Notes under the pieces: generated by a model | What the model was told of the DNA's origin: nothing | The model's input: the letters and a program-made list of their open reading frames with translations, nothing else | Databases searched by the model: none | Position numbers and translations under genes: made by a program | Part shown: in pieces, positions 50,601 through 51,859 of the stretch | How the letters are laid out: every line of letters begins with the position of its first letter | Numbering within the stretch: the stretch's first letter is position 1 | Origin: Paramyrothecium sp. XJ0827 | Lineage: Eukaryota > Ascomycota > Sordariomycetes > Hypocreales > Stachybotryaceae | Assembly (NCBI GenBank): GCA_020881915.1 | Contig: JAJFPB010000006.1 | Coordinates: forward strand, 868,001 to 932,000 | Reading direction: 5' to 3' | DNA length: 64,000 nucleotides

Positions 50601-51859
50601 GAACAAAACAGCCGTGGCCTCCATCCTACTTTTGCATAAGATTTCCCCAGGAACATGACGCAACGAGAATCAGGGAAGTATCCGCAGCGCTTGTGAACCA
50701 CTTGGATACCTTCCGAACGGTGTTTTTGCCAGCTTCTGGTAAGCTCTATGGTGTCGTTTTAGATACGCTAGATGTTCCCAGCGAGGTGATTGAGGTCGAG
50801 GGGAGCATAAATGACCTGCTTCCGAGACTTATGGATGCAGACACACGGGAGCCGCTCAGCCTCGGACACTCAATGTTGCGAATTTCCATTCTGACGGAGC
50901 AAGAACACGGTACAAGTATCATGCTGCGAATGAACCACGCCCTTTATGACGGCATCAGTCTTGAGCACATTGTGGCTGCTCTCCACACACTCTATCACGG
51001 GGAACGCCTGCCGAACCCACCCAAGTTTACGCGCTACCTTCAATTCACGACGCAGAGGCTCGAGGAGGGCTTCAAGTTTTGGCGGTCCCTTCTTGATGAA
51101 TCCTCAATGACAGTTTATAGAGGAGATGGTACCCAGCAAGGCAAGGAACAGCAACGTCCGAATGGTACCTTCGTGGCAATCAAGACCATCAAGGCCCCGC
51201 CCCGGTTCAATGCATACGGGATCACGCCGGCAACAATGTTCACCGCGGCGTGCGCCCTGGTGCTCGGCCAGGAAACAGACTGTAAAGACGTTGTCTTTGG
51301 CCGCATCGTGTCCGGACGGCAGTCCTTGCCCGTCGACCTCCAGCCCGTCGTTGGCCTCTGCTCAAGTGCTGTGCCGGTCCGGCTCCGCATGGAAGCAGAC
51401 ACCGATCCGATAGAGCTGCTGCGTCAGGTTCAAGAACAGTACCTCAGCAGCATCCCTTTTGAAACCGTGGGGCTGGACGACATACGAGAGAAATGCACGG
51501 ATTGGCCTGAAACCACAACCAACTTCAGCTGCTACACGACGTACCAGAGCTTCAAGATGAACCCGCATAGGGAGAAGGATGATCAACGAATCCATATGGT
51601 TACCCTCGATGAAAAGACTGGGTCGTGGACGAGCACTGGGGATGACCCTAGCATAGAGAGGGCAGAGTCTGAGGTGGTCTCGATGCACGATGTTGATATC
51701 GGAGGGGAGCCGCAGCCCGATGGAGTCACTGTCAAAGTCACAATCGGTATCAATAGGCGACTTTGTGAGCAATCTACCGTTGACCGAATCCTCCGCGATG
51801 TCTGCGACAGGTTTCAGATGCTAGGATCTGCCTTACAGGACGGGCTACCCTCGGTGTAG
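14948..51859 (+). CDS. Ten-module NRPS for an N-methylated cyclic deca(depsi)peptide
   Basis: A single uninterrupted reading frame of 12,304 codons. I start it at ATG 14948, since the in-frame TTG nine bases upstream is not a usual fungal start. Domain order by motif: C'-A-T (module 1), C-A-T (2), C-A-M-T (3), C-A-T (4), C-A-M-T (5), C-A-T (6, 7, 8, 9), C-A-M-T (10), then a terminal condensation-like domain CT. Carrier serines are at residues 862, 1945, 3436, 4511, 5995, 7068, 8153, 9217, 10283 and 11783. Spacing is about 1,070 residues without and 1,490 with a methyltransferase. There is no epimerase, thioesterase or reductase domain. Fungal enzymes with this layout, such as cyclosporin synthetase, use CT to close the ring. 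With three M domains the product should be a ten-unit macrocycle N-methylated at positions 3, 5 and 10. Eleven modules and seven methyltransferases rule out cyclosporin synthetase itself. The exact compound is not identified. Confidence 0.96.
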   Translation: MGQAGEKSGSAVSATRNEFPIVRSNGSIKTTGKKADLALFWQQHFDDLDASSFPLLPSQLKKSRPDGQAEHRFTYPSAHKAWDDAAACRGALAVLLARYTHASEALFGVVLGEDRHSKEGEAFVHDGLSRVMPIRLRCDPHLLNSDLCQAIGEYDATLSEFKQADLESVRNAGEFGPAACSFQTVLAVTSTEQGRDAEYFRLTQCGNRALLLHCHIAETSASILARYDPGVIDERQVSRFLRQLGLLIGQFRSGALDQPLAHLDMITEEDRTEIEGWNSALPPRYDVCLHDLVAQRATEAPDSPAVHAWDGKWSHAELDSVSSRLAGYIQSLKLDSGHAVPLCFEKSKWMVAGVLAVLKAGHAFALVDPAHPKARVSQICRQTSATFALASRLHRDVFQGIVPRTIVLDEDLVRSLPGGGYTPVAKPEDLAYIIFTSGSTGEPKGAMLEHRAFASCALQFSSFLGIDQHTRSLQFSSYAFGSSLAETMCTLIHGGCVCIPSDHDRMNDVSGFIQRARVNWSTLTPSFVATLPRESLSGLRTLLSGGEPFSAYQRDSFSSHIQVFNSYGQSESATICSAARVYPDTKDLQNIGRTLGARSWITDPDDPNRLAPIGCVGELLIESPGIARGYVVPLPPDQSPFLYEAPAWYPAKWRQQQLLNGYKFYRTGDLVSYRSDGTVVYLGRRDSQVKIRGQRVELGDVEANLRHVLPGHLVPVAEAVSRSQEVSSTALVAFLFGPFQPEEGYHHESDAYIVDSITAQNFRESLQEALPDYAVPSYFIRMRQRPTIVTGKTDRKRLRSLGFQVVQEFIHNQNASSLEPEPQLDGIVDEKNILRDLWFRSLQLPSTFHNQEANFFELGGDSIAAIKLVNMAKLVGLKLAVTDIFQNPTVKALEAVVRRDLAQGNTITPKPYQGPVELSYAQGRLWFLEQLNQGSSWYHVPFAERLRGPLEIKALEAALNALRQRHETLRTTFEGHEGVGMQVIQEHRAEELRVIDVSSSTWNYEALLLQEQTKPFKLTAEPGWRVALLRLGEDDHILSIVFHHIVSDGWTVDLVRRELGIFYSAACRGDNLSTQLSPLAIQYRDFAIWQKQESQALEHQRQLEYWVKKLADSSPAELLCDKPRPSMLSGSAGEINFSVEGGLFKSLEAFCSQHRVTPFSVLFAAFRTTHYRLTGADDATIAVPVANRNLPELEDLMGFFVNTQCIRTAIEDQQSFFDLVQQVRSVTNTAWEYQDVPFEHLVSALLPASRDTSRNPLAQIAFALHAQQDFGRIRLEGVDGQSLPTVATTRFDLEFHLYRDQDSFRGHVLFASDLFELVTIDGLVKNFMEVLRRGLEHPQIRLATLPLTEGITELEKMRLHTLERTEYPRDASLVDVFSEQVAANPGAVAVKDASPMKLTYAELDEQSDKLASWLQRHNLAPETLVAVFGSRSCYTILALLAILKANLAYLPLDVKTPIARNIAIMSSVPNCNLVLLGPSSPAFDLEGSRVARISITEALAEANSFGLQNRAFGRPRATSLAYVMFTSGSTGTPKGVMVEHRGIIRLISDNTVKSKLPSAVRVAHLSNTAFDASTWEIWTALLNGGTIVCIDYFTTLDADALEASFVSEQVQAALLPPSLLKQCLSHNPQLLAGLDVLLAGGDRFDGRDAIKAKSLVRGSVFNAYGPTENTVISTIYEISDRDIGFHNGVPVGHTISNSGAYIMDSEQRLVPLGIMGELVVTGDGLARGYTTQALDKDSFIQINISNQPTRAYRTGDRVRYRPTDGMIEFFGRIDQQLKIRGHRIEPAEIEQAMLNQASVVDAAVVIRNFEGEEPEIIGYFVTHDTERPIKNSRVSNNQATKQGNTSDMMIERKVWQRLRAVLPQYMVPKQVIMVERMPLNANGKIDRRELGRMAQEAPRSSIATENITMIPPRNEIEAALCDEFAAVLGVEVGINDDFFDLGGHSLIAMKLAARISRKLDVSVTVKDIFERPILLDLAATLRQGSNQHSLIVSRPYKGPVEQSFAQARLWFLERLYPGLTWYLSSFATRLRGPLSLEALGAALSALEERHEGLRTTFEQKDGMNIQIVHPFTPKNLRVIDISGGSEEDLMEILRQENSTPFDLETKPGWRPAVIRLSAEYHVLSIVMHHIISDGWSLEILQRELTTFYAAALHGEALLSQVSPLPIQYRDFALWQREETQVAEQDRQLAYWKERLDGSKPATLLCDKPRPAVPSGTADVHEFILEGDVYEELHRYCRKHRTTPFAVLFAAFRATQYRLTGDDDVTIGTPIANRNRQELEDLVGFFVNLQCIRIPLADDETFETLVKQVVSAMAAASANQDVPFDRLVAELRPGARDVSRHPLVQITLAVHYQKDLGLLQLGDLDSEPLNAAKTSRFDLEFHFFQQENSLRGVIMFSNELFDAVSINSMEAVFHEVLRRGLAEPSISIASMPLTDGIAKLAEEGLVQVARTEYPRNANIPSLFREQVALCGDAIAVKDSKSELTYKELDQQTDQLACWLNKQGFNPETMVGVLAPRSCEAIVALLGILKANLAYLPLDINAPLGRVESILSSIGGKKLILTGAAVPVPTIQLEDVEFMTIAKALENPYNIGEARKLPIPTATSLAYVMFTSGSTGNPKGVMIEHRGIIRLVKNTSIQTQALSAVPVGHIANLAFDAATWEIYTALLNGGSLICIDHTTVLDTAMLCRVFQAEKVRAVMFTPALLKQCLAESPSTIKDLELLFASGDRLDVQDALTSQALAKGGIINALGHTENTVYSTAFHMQPQELCINGVPVGRAISNSGALVLDPNQRVVPLGVMGELVLTGDGVARGYTEPSLNQGRFVEVTVNGETLRAYRTGDRARYRPSDAQMEFFGRIDQQVKIRGFRVEPAEVEKVLLRHPSIRDAAIVIRKQEDHGVEMVSFIAAREQELPQDTQDDVSNQVEGWGTHFETSTYVDIETIDLSAVGNDFLGWISMYDGKDIDKGEMQQWLDDTMVTILDDAPAGRVLEIGTGSGMILFNLGKGLERYVGLDPSNSAVNFVNGRIQAVPTVTGRAQVYVGTATDVAKMDGLQADTAVINSVAQYFPSREYLLQVVDALTQIPGMKRIVFGDMRNWAINNHFLASRALHSLGSAATKDDIRRKIMELEEREEEFLVDPAFFTGLVEEFPDRIWHVEAFPKRMEATNELSAYRFQAVIHVRRPHEPARQVVHTIDSEAWIDFQGSQLNQDGLLEILQASGGAQTVPVRNIPFKRTIVERLLVESLDEAEASDSADGAAWVSSVREKSKKYVSLSPFDLVQTAKKAGFRVEFSCARQRSQAGAFDAVFHRLQTLRGNSRVLIQFPTEHKDRVASLLTNSPLQRQRSRKLEAKMREYLQNLLPSYMIPAQIIALPQLPINANGKVDRRQLTQRAQSAQKARVTTAHVAPRNDVEAILCEEFAKVLGVDLGVNDNFFDLGGHSLMATKVAARLSRRIRSRVSVKSIFDHPVIQDLAAVVLQSSTQYSSIVAKPYSGPVQQSFAQGRLWFLHQLELGNSSGYHMPIALRLSGKLHIDSLQIALNAVQQRHETLRTTFEEHDGVGVQIVQPIGTPNEIRVFEVRDGKYEDILKEEQLKPFDLGSEPAWRVAVLRVAEEDHVVSIIMHHIISDGLSFEILQRELSAFYSSALRGQNPLSTISPLAIQYRDFAEWEKQDTQMAEFDRQLGYWRKELAGSQPATLLCDKPRPAKLSGAGELSEFFIEGSTYEVLQTFCRTHQVTLFNVLLAAFRAAHFRLTGDDDATIGTPTTNRSRSEVEDLIGFFVNTQCMRILVGNDQTFDGLVRQVRSTITSAIENKDVPFERVVSDLLPGSRNISQNPLVQLIFAVHTDQDLGKIQLEGLTSKTLSFTPTTRFDFEFHLFQEESKLRGAVYYSTDLFEAKTVQGVVGVFQEVLRLSLAQPHTPITSLRLTDGLPALREKGLLTLTRSEYPRDSSVVEVFLEQVAVYPEAIAVKDSVMDLTYAQLNEESDKLAVWLRGKNLAPETLVGVFAPRSCETIIALFGILKANLAYMPFDLNTPTERLENILAEVSSNTLILIGEKVSMPNIRAPGIEMVRIMEALQQQGLKNDLGKAVTRPHATSLAYVMFTSGSTGRPKGVMIEHRAITRLVKSDVRQLQAPLGVRVAHMSNLAFDATTWEIYSALLNGGTLVCVDQMTVLSPSLLREKIQADRINTAFFTAALLRQILEEEPAVVSSLDVLLIGGDTMRPHDAFEASKLVRQELCNAYGPTENTTFSALFVMDPSERCVNGVPIGNAITNSGAYIMDSQQQLVPLGVVGELVVTGDGLARGYTNPMLDLNRFVTITVEGQSLRAYRTGDRARLRLSDGKIEFFGRSDTQVKIRGYRIETAEVEQAITDLVEVRDAAVVIRKAQDQQPDLVAFVTVHAQSEPSFTEMQNDYSTLASTNTAEVNIRKRLQGILPSYMVPAQIIVVDHLPLNANAKVDLQELKRRALTVPRTRIVSQRVAPRNEVEAALCEEYAKVLGIDIGITDNFFDLGGHSLMATKLAARISRRLHANVSVKDVFDQPVLVDLAGIIRIGSSIHAPIKSMPYQGPVRQSFAQGRLWFLETLNTGSTWYLMPLGARLRGPLRLNALGSAFNALRERHETLRTTFIEEDGIGMQVIHPYRSMALEYIDLSSERDSASYLAPLEKEQKTTFDLASEPGLRVKLYKLGEDDHVLSIVLHHIVSDGWSVDILRRELGLFYAAALKGEDPLLRVPPLPIQYRDFAMWQKTDTQAVEQRRQLKYWTEQLSNSVPAEFLCDKPRRAIPSGHGGFAHLTIEGSVYEDLQTYCRVNHFTSFAVLLAAFRAAHFRLTGAEDATIGTPIANRNRPELEDLIGFFVNAQCIRTIIQEDETFESLVRQVRTTATAAFENQDVPFEHLVTALQPNSGDISRNPLIQLMFALHSQHDLGRIPLEGVVSERISTPATTRLDLEFHLFQEDGRLGGTILYATDLFEAATIQNIIDIFQQVLTQGLKQPGLSIATMPLVDGQTTALATVAKTAYPRDSSVVDVFAEHVAARPAQIAVKDSSSELTYLQLDEKSNLLAAWLHQQNFAPETPIVVLSPRSCETIIAFLGILKANMAYVPLDVNTPAVRLKAILSGLNSNALVLLGPDTKASVELPEVTMISIEDALSRAPTHKSSWSCSKPSATSLAYIMFTSGSTGKPKGVMIEHRGIVRLVKQSNLVANLPPRPRVANIFNIAFDATTLEIYSSLLNGGTLVCIDYLTTLDPVALNAIFLKEQIDVVVFSPALLKQCLGPMSTALQALRVVWIGGDRLEASVAAAAQSLVPGSVYNVYGPTENSNSSTFYEIPETAHFINGVPIGQTVSNSGAFIMDSNQQLVPVGVMGELILSGDGLARGYTDSLLNKDRFTQVIINGEPVSVYRTGDCARRRPLDNQIEFFGRMDTQIKIRGHRIEAAEVEQALLTHKEVHDAAVVIRKHEDEEAEMVGFVAIQNDQSEEKKESIKQLEGWSHHFDMSYAEVEQIDQSQVGNDFLGWTSMYDGTDINKIEMQEWLDDTILAIQNGKPAGRVLEIGVGTGMILFNLKGLEEYVGLELSSSAAGFVNSKIQSVSSLAGLAHVQVGTAMDVGGLETRAELAVINSVAQYFPSGDYLFQVIESLVRIPGIKTLFFGDMRTYAINRDFLAARALHDLGSGATREAIRSKITEIDEREEELLVDPAFFTGLTRRLPNAIHHVEILPKLMKATNELSAYRYAAVVHIRQPEQELSLPKVHSIDATAWIDFQESRLSRLGLMNLLQESKNTMAISVSNIPNSRIIIERLLVESLDNEERTQSIKDGPAWISEIKDAGRRYESLSAVDLAQIGKETGFRVELSSARQRSQNGALDAVFHRYHLESNQTRVLFSFLTETPTQPTLLTNNPSQRNQSRRLETQIREQMKTLLPPYMVPAQIIILDKLPLNANGKIDRRELANRAEATPRTKVTSDERLEPRNEVEAVLCEEFSVVLGLEVGIGDNFFDLGGHSLMAARLAARLTRRLNARISVKDIFDQPVIMDLASNIRQGYNDQDPITPLPYNGPVEQSFAQGRLWFLDRLELGARYIMPLAVRLYGPLNTQALSTAINALEERHETLRTTLEERNGTGVQVIHPHQQKELRVLDAPNGRYEELLRHEQERPFNLASEPGWRPALIRLGEQDHILSLVMHHVIYDGWSIEILQRELAAFYATAIQGRYPLDQVKPLPIQYRDFSVWQKQASQVTEHERQLSYWRQQLEGSRPATLICDKSRPAALSGNAGVISAVIDSSTYTKLQAYCRALQATPFVVLLAAFRATHYRLTGSTDATIGSPIANRNRAELEDLVGFFVNTQCLRTKVEEENETFTSLVQQVRATVSMAFENQDVPFERIVSALEPGSRDTSRNPLVQLLFAVHSQKGAGEIPLQDIKTELLPNTATTRFDLEFHLIQEEGQIVAKALYATDLFAAETIRGLVDVFRQMLQQGLEQPHAALSTLPLLDGLSELQQLGLLETPTTAYPRDASVVDLFREQAISFAQRPAVTDSQSTLTYSQLDQESDKVASWLRLRKLADETPIGVLAPRSCETIVAFVGILKANMAYLPLDVNVPIARVEAILSAVPGHKLVLVGADVPVPDSLPADIELLRINALLKEQHRSEDGAVSKPSAQSLAYVMFTSGSSGKPKGVMIEHRGIIRLVRNSNLSTKLPQTPRVAHITTLTFDLSTWEIYAALLHGGTIICIDYLTKLDMTALEDLFIRQRIQAAMFAPALIKQCVSNVPAMFKFTELLLACGERFDIADAVRAKAIISGSVYNTYGPTENSVVSTIHEINDSESYVNSVPIGVTLSNSGAYVMDLRQQLVPIGVMGELVVTGDGLARGYLDSALDLNRFIDIKVDGQGPIRAYRTGDRVRYRPGDGQIEFFGRIDQQVKILGHRVEPGEVEETILKHTAAHAAAVVLRQRDGQEAELVGFVAVRLVNGIEPEQTGVAKEQWATKTEKEVHQQLQSVLPHYMVPAQIVVLEQLPVNANGKVDRKLLAEQAQNIKHSEPETVLSTRIAPRNNVEAALCEELTNLLEIEVGVEDSFFNLGGHSMMAMKLALRVGHRLNAYVSVKDIFTHPVIADLATTIRIGSMEHSPIQATEYRGPVEQSFPQARLWFIDQLKLSVPYIMPLALRLRGPVSVTALGHALHALVQRHETLRTTFEDHDGVGVQIVHDIKSSSKNLRVIEASTDQNKTLDEILRVEQTTPFDLAVEPGWRVALIHLGDKDYVLSLVMHHIISDAWSLGVLQRDLKALYAAAIQDQVPLKCLSPLAVQYRDFASWQREEAQTAEYNRQIEYWKTQLQGSQPARFLCDKSRPTVLSGDAGAVPVIIEGEVYDALQSFCRAQHTTSFAVLLAAFRAAHFRLTGSEDATIGVPVANRNRSELEDLIGFFVNTQCMRTCVEDETSFKSLVEQVRSVLTAALDNQDVPFERIVSAVMPSARDVSRNPLVQLTFSFNSQQDLGQFELEGLATELMSSDITTRFDVEFHLFQGADRLHGNLIYSTDLFDRKTVQGIADIYQEVLYQALKQPEAPLAALPFRHAEKGHRDLGILDVQVTDYPREASVSDLFREQAITLPHAVAVTDKFSQLTYAEVDKQSDRLSQWLRRCHFKPGTLIGVLAPRSCETVITLIGILKANLAYLPFDINVPTARIEAILSSITGNKLVFVGSNVSTDIALPDVELVRINAALSADPNLNTSVNNVANAISNPDAKSLAYVNFTSGSTGRPKGVMIEHRGIVRLVKQTNIVSPIQATGVFAHLSNLAFDAATWEIYTPLLNGGTVVCVDHTTVLDPIEFSRVLSNNKVSVAFFTTALLKQFLDEAPSIIGGLDLLLAGGERMQPQVAKKTMQLVRQSFYHVYGPTENTTFSTLYNMHAGEDCTNGVPIGQAISNSGAYVMDPLQQLVPIGVVGELVVVGDGLARGYTDASLDEGRFVDINIADQVIRAYRTGDRARRRPMDGHIDIFGRMDHQIKVRGHRIEPAEIEQEMLSFEDVKDSIVILTQLEEGQDSQLVGFFTAHYNNDGTKAASTSGERKNSSSKTEKKMRQHLRNSLPSYMVPTRLLQLEELPLNANGKIDRNRLDFLAQTMPYSSYNASDDVEERIAPRNEVEAVLCEEFADILGTNVCVTANFFDIGGHSLMATKLAARLSRRVNANISVKHIFDYPVLADLASSIQGGSTQYNPIIPTPYDGPVEQSFAQGRLWFLDQLELAASWYIIPMAVRLRGRLDVEALTAALQALERRHESLRTTFQSDCGVGMQAIRPDEAKPLRIIDISASASRDFLKVLGQEQTTPFDLSTEPAWRVALLRLGNDDHILSIVMHHIISDGWSIDVLRKELAKFYSMAVRKEDLSQVNPLPIQYRDFAVWQKQEAQIAEHERQLSYWKQQLQGSQPAGFLCDKPRPDVLSGNAGLVQLQIEGPIYENLQAFCRSHYMTPFTVLLAVFRTAHYRLTDIEDATIGTPIANRNRPELEELIGFFVNTQCMRIPINSEQDTFNSLVRKVRSIATAAFENQDVPFERIVSSLIPGSRDTSRNPLVQTSFAVHSQEDFGRLELEGVADESLSSAPTTRLDLEVHIFPNEKGLGGSVLFATDLFNTETVQNIVDVFQEVLRRGLEHPEVLLSRLPLTDGLQSLQDLSLLEIKKTEYPRESSVVDLFEEQVAANPTAVAVTDSTSRLTYAELNEKSNRLAAWLRERRLPAETLIGILAPRSCQTIVAYIGILKANLAYLPLDINVPPARNQLILSTIPGHKLVLMGSNVGRPEESGPSIEWVPLEDALSATTKGIQAKAAIKPHSKSLAYVMFTSGSTGRPKGVMIEHRGISRLVRSGFLYDLPPMPRVAHLSNIAFDNSTWEIYVALLNGGTVICIDYFTTLDYKALELVFLEEKVQAAMLLPSLLKQLLIHIPNAVAALDIILAAGDRFDGRDAIETQRLLRVNAYNAYGPTENTVTSTIYSVKGDENFTNGVPIGKALHNSGAHIIDSTYQPVSIGVVGELIVTGDGLARGYTDPAMDVNRFIEVSINGKAVRAYRTGDCARFRPGDGQIEFFGRIDHQFKVRGHRMEPAEIEQAILANSAAVDAVVVLRKMEAQEADLVAFVVPRERSANVDEAADMERSLLQRLQSLFPAYMVPTRIIELEEMPLNANGKNDRLELTSRAQALDNVAKKASVPQAPRNDLEIALCEEFGSVLNVEVGIDDNFFDLGGHSLVATKLAARLSQRLHTQITVKNIFNQPVIMDLASTIEQNSMQYRPIETTKYTGSVEQSFAQGRLWFLEQLDIGSTGYLVPLAVRLRGAVNMRALERALEVLTQRHETLRTTFEDLEGVAMQVVQPSLPRQLKIIDVPEGEDFMLHLQKDQKSPFKLAIEPGWRVTLFRLNDQDYILSIVLHHIISDGWSLDVLQRELATFYSAALHNKDPLSQVPVLPIQYRDFALWQKQPAQISEQERQLAYWEKELQGSQPATFLCDKSRPAKLSSQAGVVEIKIDEEVYKRLQEFSQTKQTTLFSILFAAFRATHYRLSGVDDATIGTPIANRNRSEVEDLIGFFVNTQCIRTVVTEENSFNDLISQVKSTMSAAMEHQDVPFERIVSTVLPGSRDTSRNPLIQLMFTFTTDSNAIIQLEEVRSEPISMEPTTRFDVEFNLRQEEDGLWGFAIFSTDLFEANTIRNAVEIFQETLRQCLKQPDAPIAALPLTLGLTELQHMGLLDMEATEYPREASVVDVFRTQVAAHPNATAVSDISSKLTYRQLDQQSDQIAAYLHHRQMRPETLVGVFAPRSCETIITILGILKANLAYLPLDVNAPAARNKSILSAIPGHKLVMLGSGLTEREIESADVEHVHIGEALNSGAATGLTYLDMRNPATATSLAYVMFTSGSTGRPKGVMIEHRGIVRLVKSTNIITESQAAKPIAHTSNLAFDASTWEIFTPLLNGGTVVCVDHMDVLNLEALGQTFAAKGIKAAFVTVALLTQLLNEAPSVISSLDLLYSGGDTMRPNDACRARDLVQGSFFNLYGPTENTVVSSCYAMGEDERCANGVPIGRAINNSGAYVMNSHLQIVSVGVMGELVVTGDGLARGYTDPAFNNQFSLIEISGKLVRAYRTGDRARYRPSDGQIEFFGRKDQQVKIRGHRVEPVEIEQTIISLDSVTDAAVVLRTREGLDPGLVGFVTLLGGTQNIEQPEIALTTEAEIIQRLKGLLPTYMVPEQIILIDQLPLNANGKVDRRQLTLIASKTARTHFGGSKYVPPRNEIELALCEEFTNLLGVNVGITDNFFDLGGHSLMATRLAARISRRLDARVSVKDVFDRPTLVDLAASIRRGSNIHSRIKPTPYSGPVKQSFAQGRLWFLERLSMKGTWYLMPLAVRLRGPLQTEALTTALHAVERRHETMRTTFEDHNGIGVQIVHDSLSRPLEITEVPNASLDSALQLLRQEQETPFDISSEPGWRPSLFRIGEDDHILSIVMHHIISDGWSVDVLRHDLARFYTAALKGHDPLAQMEPLPIQYRDFSVWQKSTEQVMEHQKQLEYWTEKLANGSPAELFCDKPRPAMPSGEAKAVQFTIEGSLYSELESFCKTRQVTPFSVLLAAFRATHYRLTGAEDATIGIPIANRNRPELEEMIGFFVNTQCIRLIVDDESFDALVQNARATMSAAFENQDVPFERIVSTLLPGVRDTSRNPLIQLMFAVHSQKGLGRIEFEGLASEPLPTANTTRFDLEFHLFQAEGGLGGHVLYASELFEHATISSLVNVFQEILRQGLAQPELPVAKLPLTDGLAALESMVPLEVETSTTSDDLSDPSIVDVFLQQMAAFPDRVAVKDSSTELTYSQLHERSDQLAAWLRQQHMPAEALVGVLSPRSCQTIVSFIAILKAKLAYLPLDVNTPTARLDTILSSASGLTTVLLGTGVSIPNTHTANIEFIPMDDIFSSSQKNLENIPAGICTPSAANLAYVIFTSGSTGRPKGVMMEHRAIIRLVKGSTVTRELPNGARIAHLSNVAFDASAWEIYAALLNGGTLICIDYFTTLDSQAFEAVFAREKINATMLSPALLKQCLANIPGTIKALDLLFVAGDRLDPSDAAKAGALVRNAVYNAYGPTENGVLSTIFRVKAGDIYEQGVPIGRAITRTGAYIMDSNQQLVSLGVMGEIVVTGDGLARGYTNSSLNADRFVHVTIDGKRIRAYRTGDRARNRPSDGQIEFFGRIDQQIKIRGHRIEPAEVELAMLKHPGVRDAAVVVRTQGDKGLEMVGFVRMEDTESMQKEATKQVEGWGTHFEASVYTDIQAIDKSVIGNDFTGWTSMYDGALIDKEEMQEWLDDTMATLLDGKPAGHVLEVGVGTGMILFNLGPGLASYFGVEPSSSAVDFVSKGIHSVPSVAGKAQVHVGTALDVSQLRSSAEAQTDVVVINSVAQYFPTADYLMQAIQDLVRLRGIKRIFFGDMRTYATNKSFLAGRAVHTLGRDATKEDVRRKVAELEENEEELLVDPAFFTKLVQQMPDNVWHVEILPKRMEATNELSMYRYAAVVHVRGEEPRQPVHVVDSSAWVDFQANSLDRHGLLHLLQDSQRPSTIAVSNIPYSKTLFEQLLNESLIMGESEETQKPVDGAAWILGIRSTAEERVAKRVALSALDLTHIGNEAGYRVELSWARQRSQNGGMDAVFHRLQPENHESRVLFQFPTEHQGRPASLLANRPIQRHQNRKVAAEIKESLKNLLPSYMIPAQIIALDQMPVNANGKVDRRELTRKAQVVPVNKQSLERVEPRNEVERTLCECFSEVLGVEVGITDNFFELGGHSLMATKLAAQLSQRMSAHVSVRDIFEQPFPIDLAKRILNILLQGEKNEVSQLPDMKPFQLLSEDDPEGFVKEVLSPQLPPSSGKILDSYPVTWSQKTFLHDDRTKQPWPPSYFCIRFPQEHDATRIREVSAALVNHLDTFRTVFLPASGKLYGVVLDTLDVPSEVIEVEGSINDLLPRLMDADTREPLSLGHSMLRISILTEQEHGTSIMLRMNHALYDGISLEHIVAALHTLYHGERLPNPPKFTRYLQFTTQRLEEGFKFWRSLLDESSMTVYRGDGTQQGKEQQRPNGTFVAIKTIKAPPRFNAYGITPATMFTAACALVLGQETDCKDVVFGRIVSGRQSLPVDLQPVVGLCSSAVPVRLRMEADTDPIELLRQVQEQYLSSIPFETVGLDDIREKCTDWPETTTNFSCYTTYQSFKMNPHREKDDQRIHMVTLDEKTGSWTSTGDDPSIERAESEVVSMHDVDIGGEPQPDGVTVKVTIGINRRLCEQSTVDRILRDVCDRFQMLGSALQDGLPSV
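17661..20910 (+). other. NRPS module 2: C-A-T
   Basis: C2 has SYAQGRLWF and an intact HHIVSDG. A2 has FTSGSTGTPKG near 19518 and NGKIDR at the end. Specificity positions by eye are D A W L L G A V I K, resembling aliphatic (Leu-type) domains of cyclosporin-like enzymes. T2 Ser1945 in LGGHSL. There is no methyltransferase, so residue 2 keeps its amide proton. Confidence 0.8.
20911..25390 (+). other. NRPS module 3: C-A-M-T (N-methylating)
   Basis: C3 has HHIISDG. A3 reads D A W M F S A V Y K, close to the D A W M F A A V L K of module 10, so a Val-like residue is likely. Its A5 motif is NALGHTEN rather than NAYGPTEN, an unusual change beside the substrate pocket. The N-methyltransferase (about 23,700-24,960) is inserted before the A10 motif and begins VEGWGTHF. 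Its SAM-binding motif I is VLEIGTGSG at 23,900-23,926. T3 Ser3436. Confidence 0.82.
25391..28610 (+). other. NRPS module 4: C-A-T
   Basis: C4 active site HHIISDGLS. A4 specificity positions D A W F L G A T F K, nearly the same as module 7, suggesting similar branched aliphatic residues at positions 4 and 7. The A10 motif is altered to NAKVDL (normally NGKVDR), but the adenylation lysine is kept. T4 Ser4511. No methyltransferase. Confidence 0.78.
28611..33050 (+). other. NRPS module 5: C-A-M-T (N-methylating)
   Basis: C5 active site HHIVSDG. A5 reads D A L V W G V N S K. It is the only module from 2 to 10 in which position 239 is Leu instead of Trp, and positions 330-331 are Asn-Ser, so its substrate should differ from its neighbours'. 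The methyltransferase runs from about 31,390 to 32,660, starting LEGWSHHF with SAM motif VLEIGVGTG at 31,577-31,603. T5 Ser5995. Confidence 0.8.
33051..36280 (+). other. NRPS module 6: C-A-T
   Basis: C6 active site HHVIYDG has Tyr where the other C domains have Ser; catalytic His and Asp are intact. A6 has FTSGSSGKPKG and specificity positions D L W M L C T V V K, with Leu at 236 and Cys at 301 found in no other module. Near its C-terminal subdomain KILGHR replaces the usual KIRGHR. T6 Ser7068 in LGGHSM. Confidence 0.76.
36281..39530 (+). other. NRPS module 7: C-A-T
   Basis: C7 has HHIISDAW, with Ala in place of the last Gly of HHxxxDG; the general-base His and structural Asp remain. A7 reads D A W F L G V T F K, close to module 4. 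Its core motif A3 is VNFTSGSTG. T7 Ser8153 in IGGHSL. Confidence 0.77.
39531..42710 (+). other. NRPS module 8: C-A-T
   Basis: C8 active site HHIISDG. A8 reads D N W M L A A V T K; Asn at 236 is unique to this module. It shares the GDRFDGRDAI segment with module 2, a sign of common origin. The A10 motif is NGKNDR. T8 Ser9217. Confidence 0.77.
42711..45910 (+). other. NRPS module 9: C-A-T
   Basis: C9 active site HHIISDG. A9 reads D A W F Y G L V V K and shares a GGDTMRP segment with module 4. T9 Ser10283. No methyltransferase. Confidence 0.78.
45911..50440 (+). other. NRPS module 10: C-A-M-T (N-methylating, probably N-Me-Val)
   Basis: C10 active site HHIISDG. A10 reads D A W M F A A V L K, which as I remember equals the code reported for Val-activating modules of cyclosporin synthetase, so N-methyl-Val is the best prediction of any position. 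The methyltransferase runs from about 48,725 to 50,030 (VEGWGTHF, SAM motif VLEVGVGTG at 48,917-48,943). T10 Ser11783 hands the finished chain to the terminal domain. Confidence 0.82.
50441..51859 (+). other. NRPS terminal condensation-like (CT) cyclisation domain
   Basis: About 470 residues after T10 form a condensation-fold domain that is divergent from C2-C10. Its active site reads NHALYDG; fungal CT domains commonly have SHALYDG, and the second His of HHxxxDG, the catalytic one, is kept. In fungal NRPSs such a domain replaces a thioesterase and attacks the carrier-bound chain with its own N-terminal nucleophile, giving a macrocycle. With an amine starter the ring is a peptide; with a hydroxy-acid starter it is a depsipeptide. 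Confidence 0.85.
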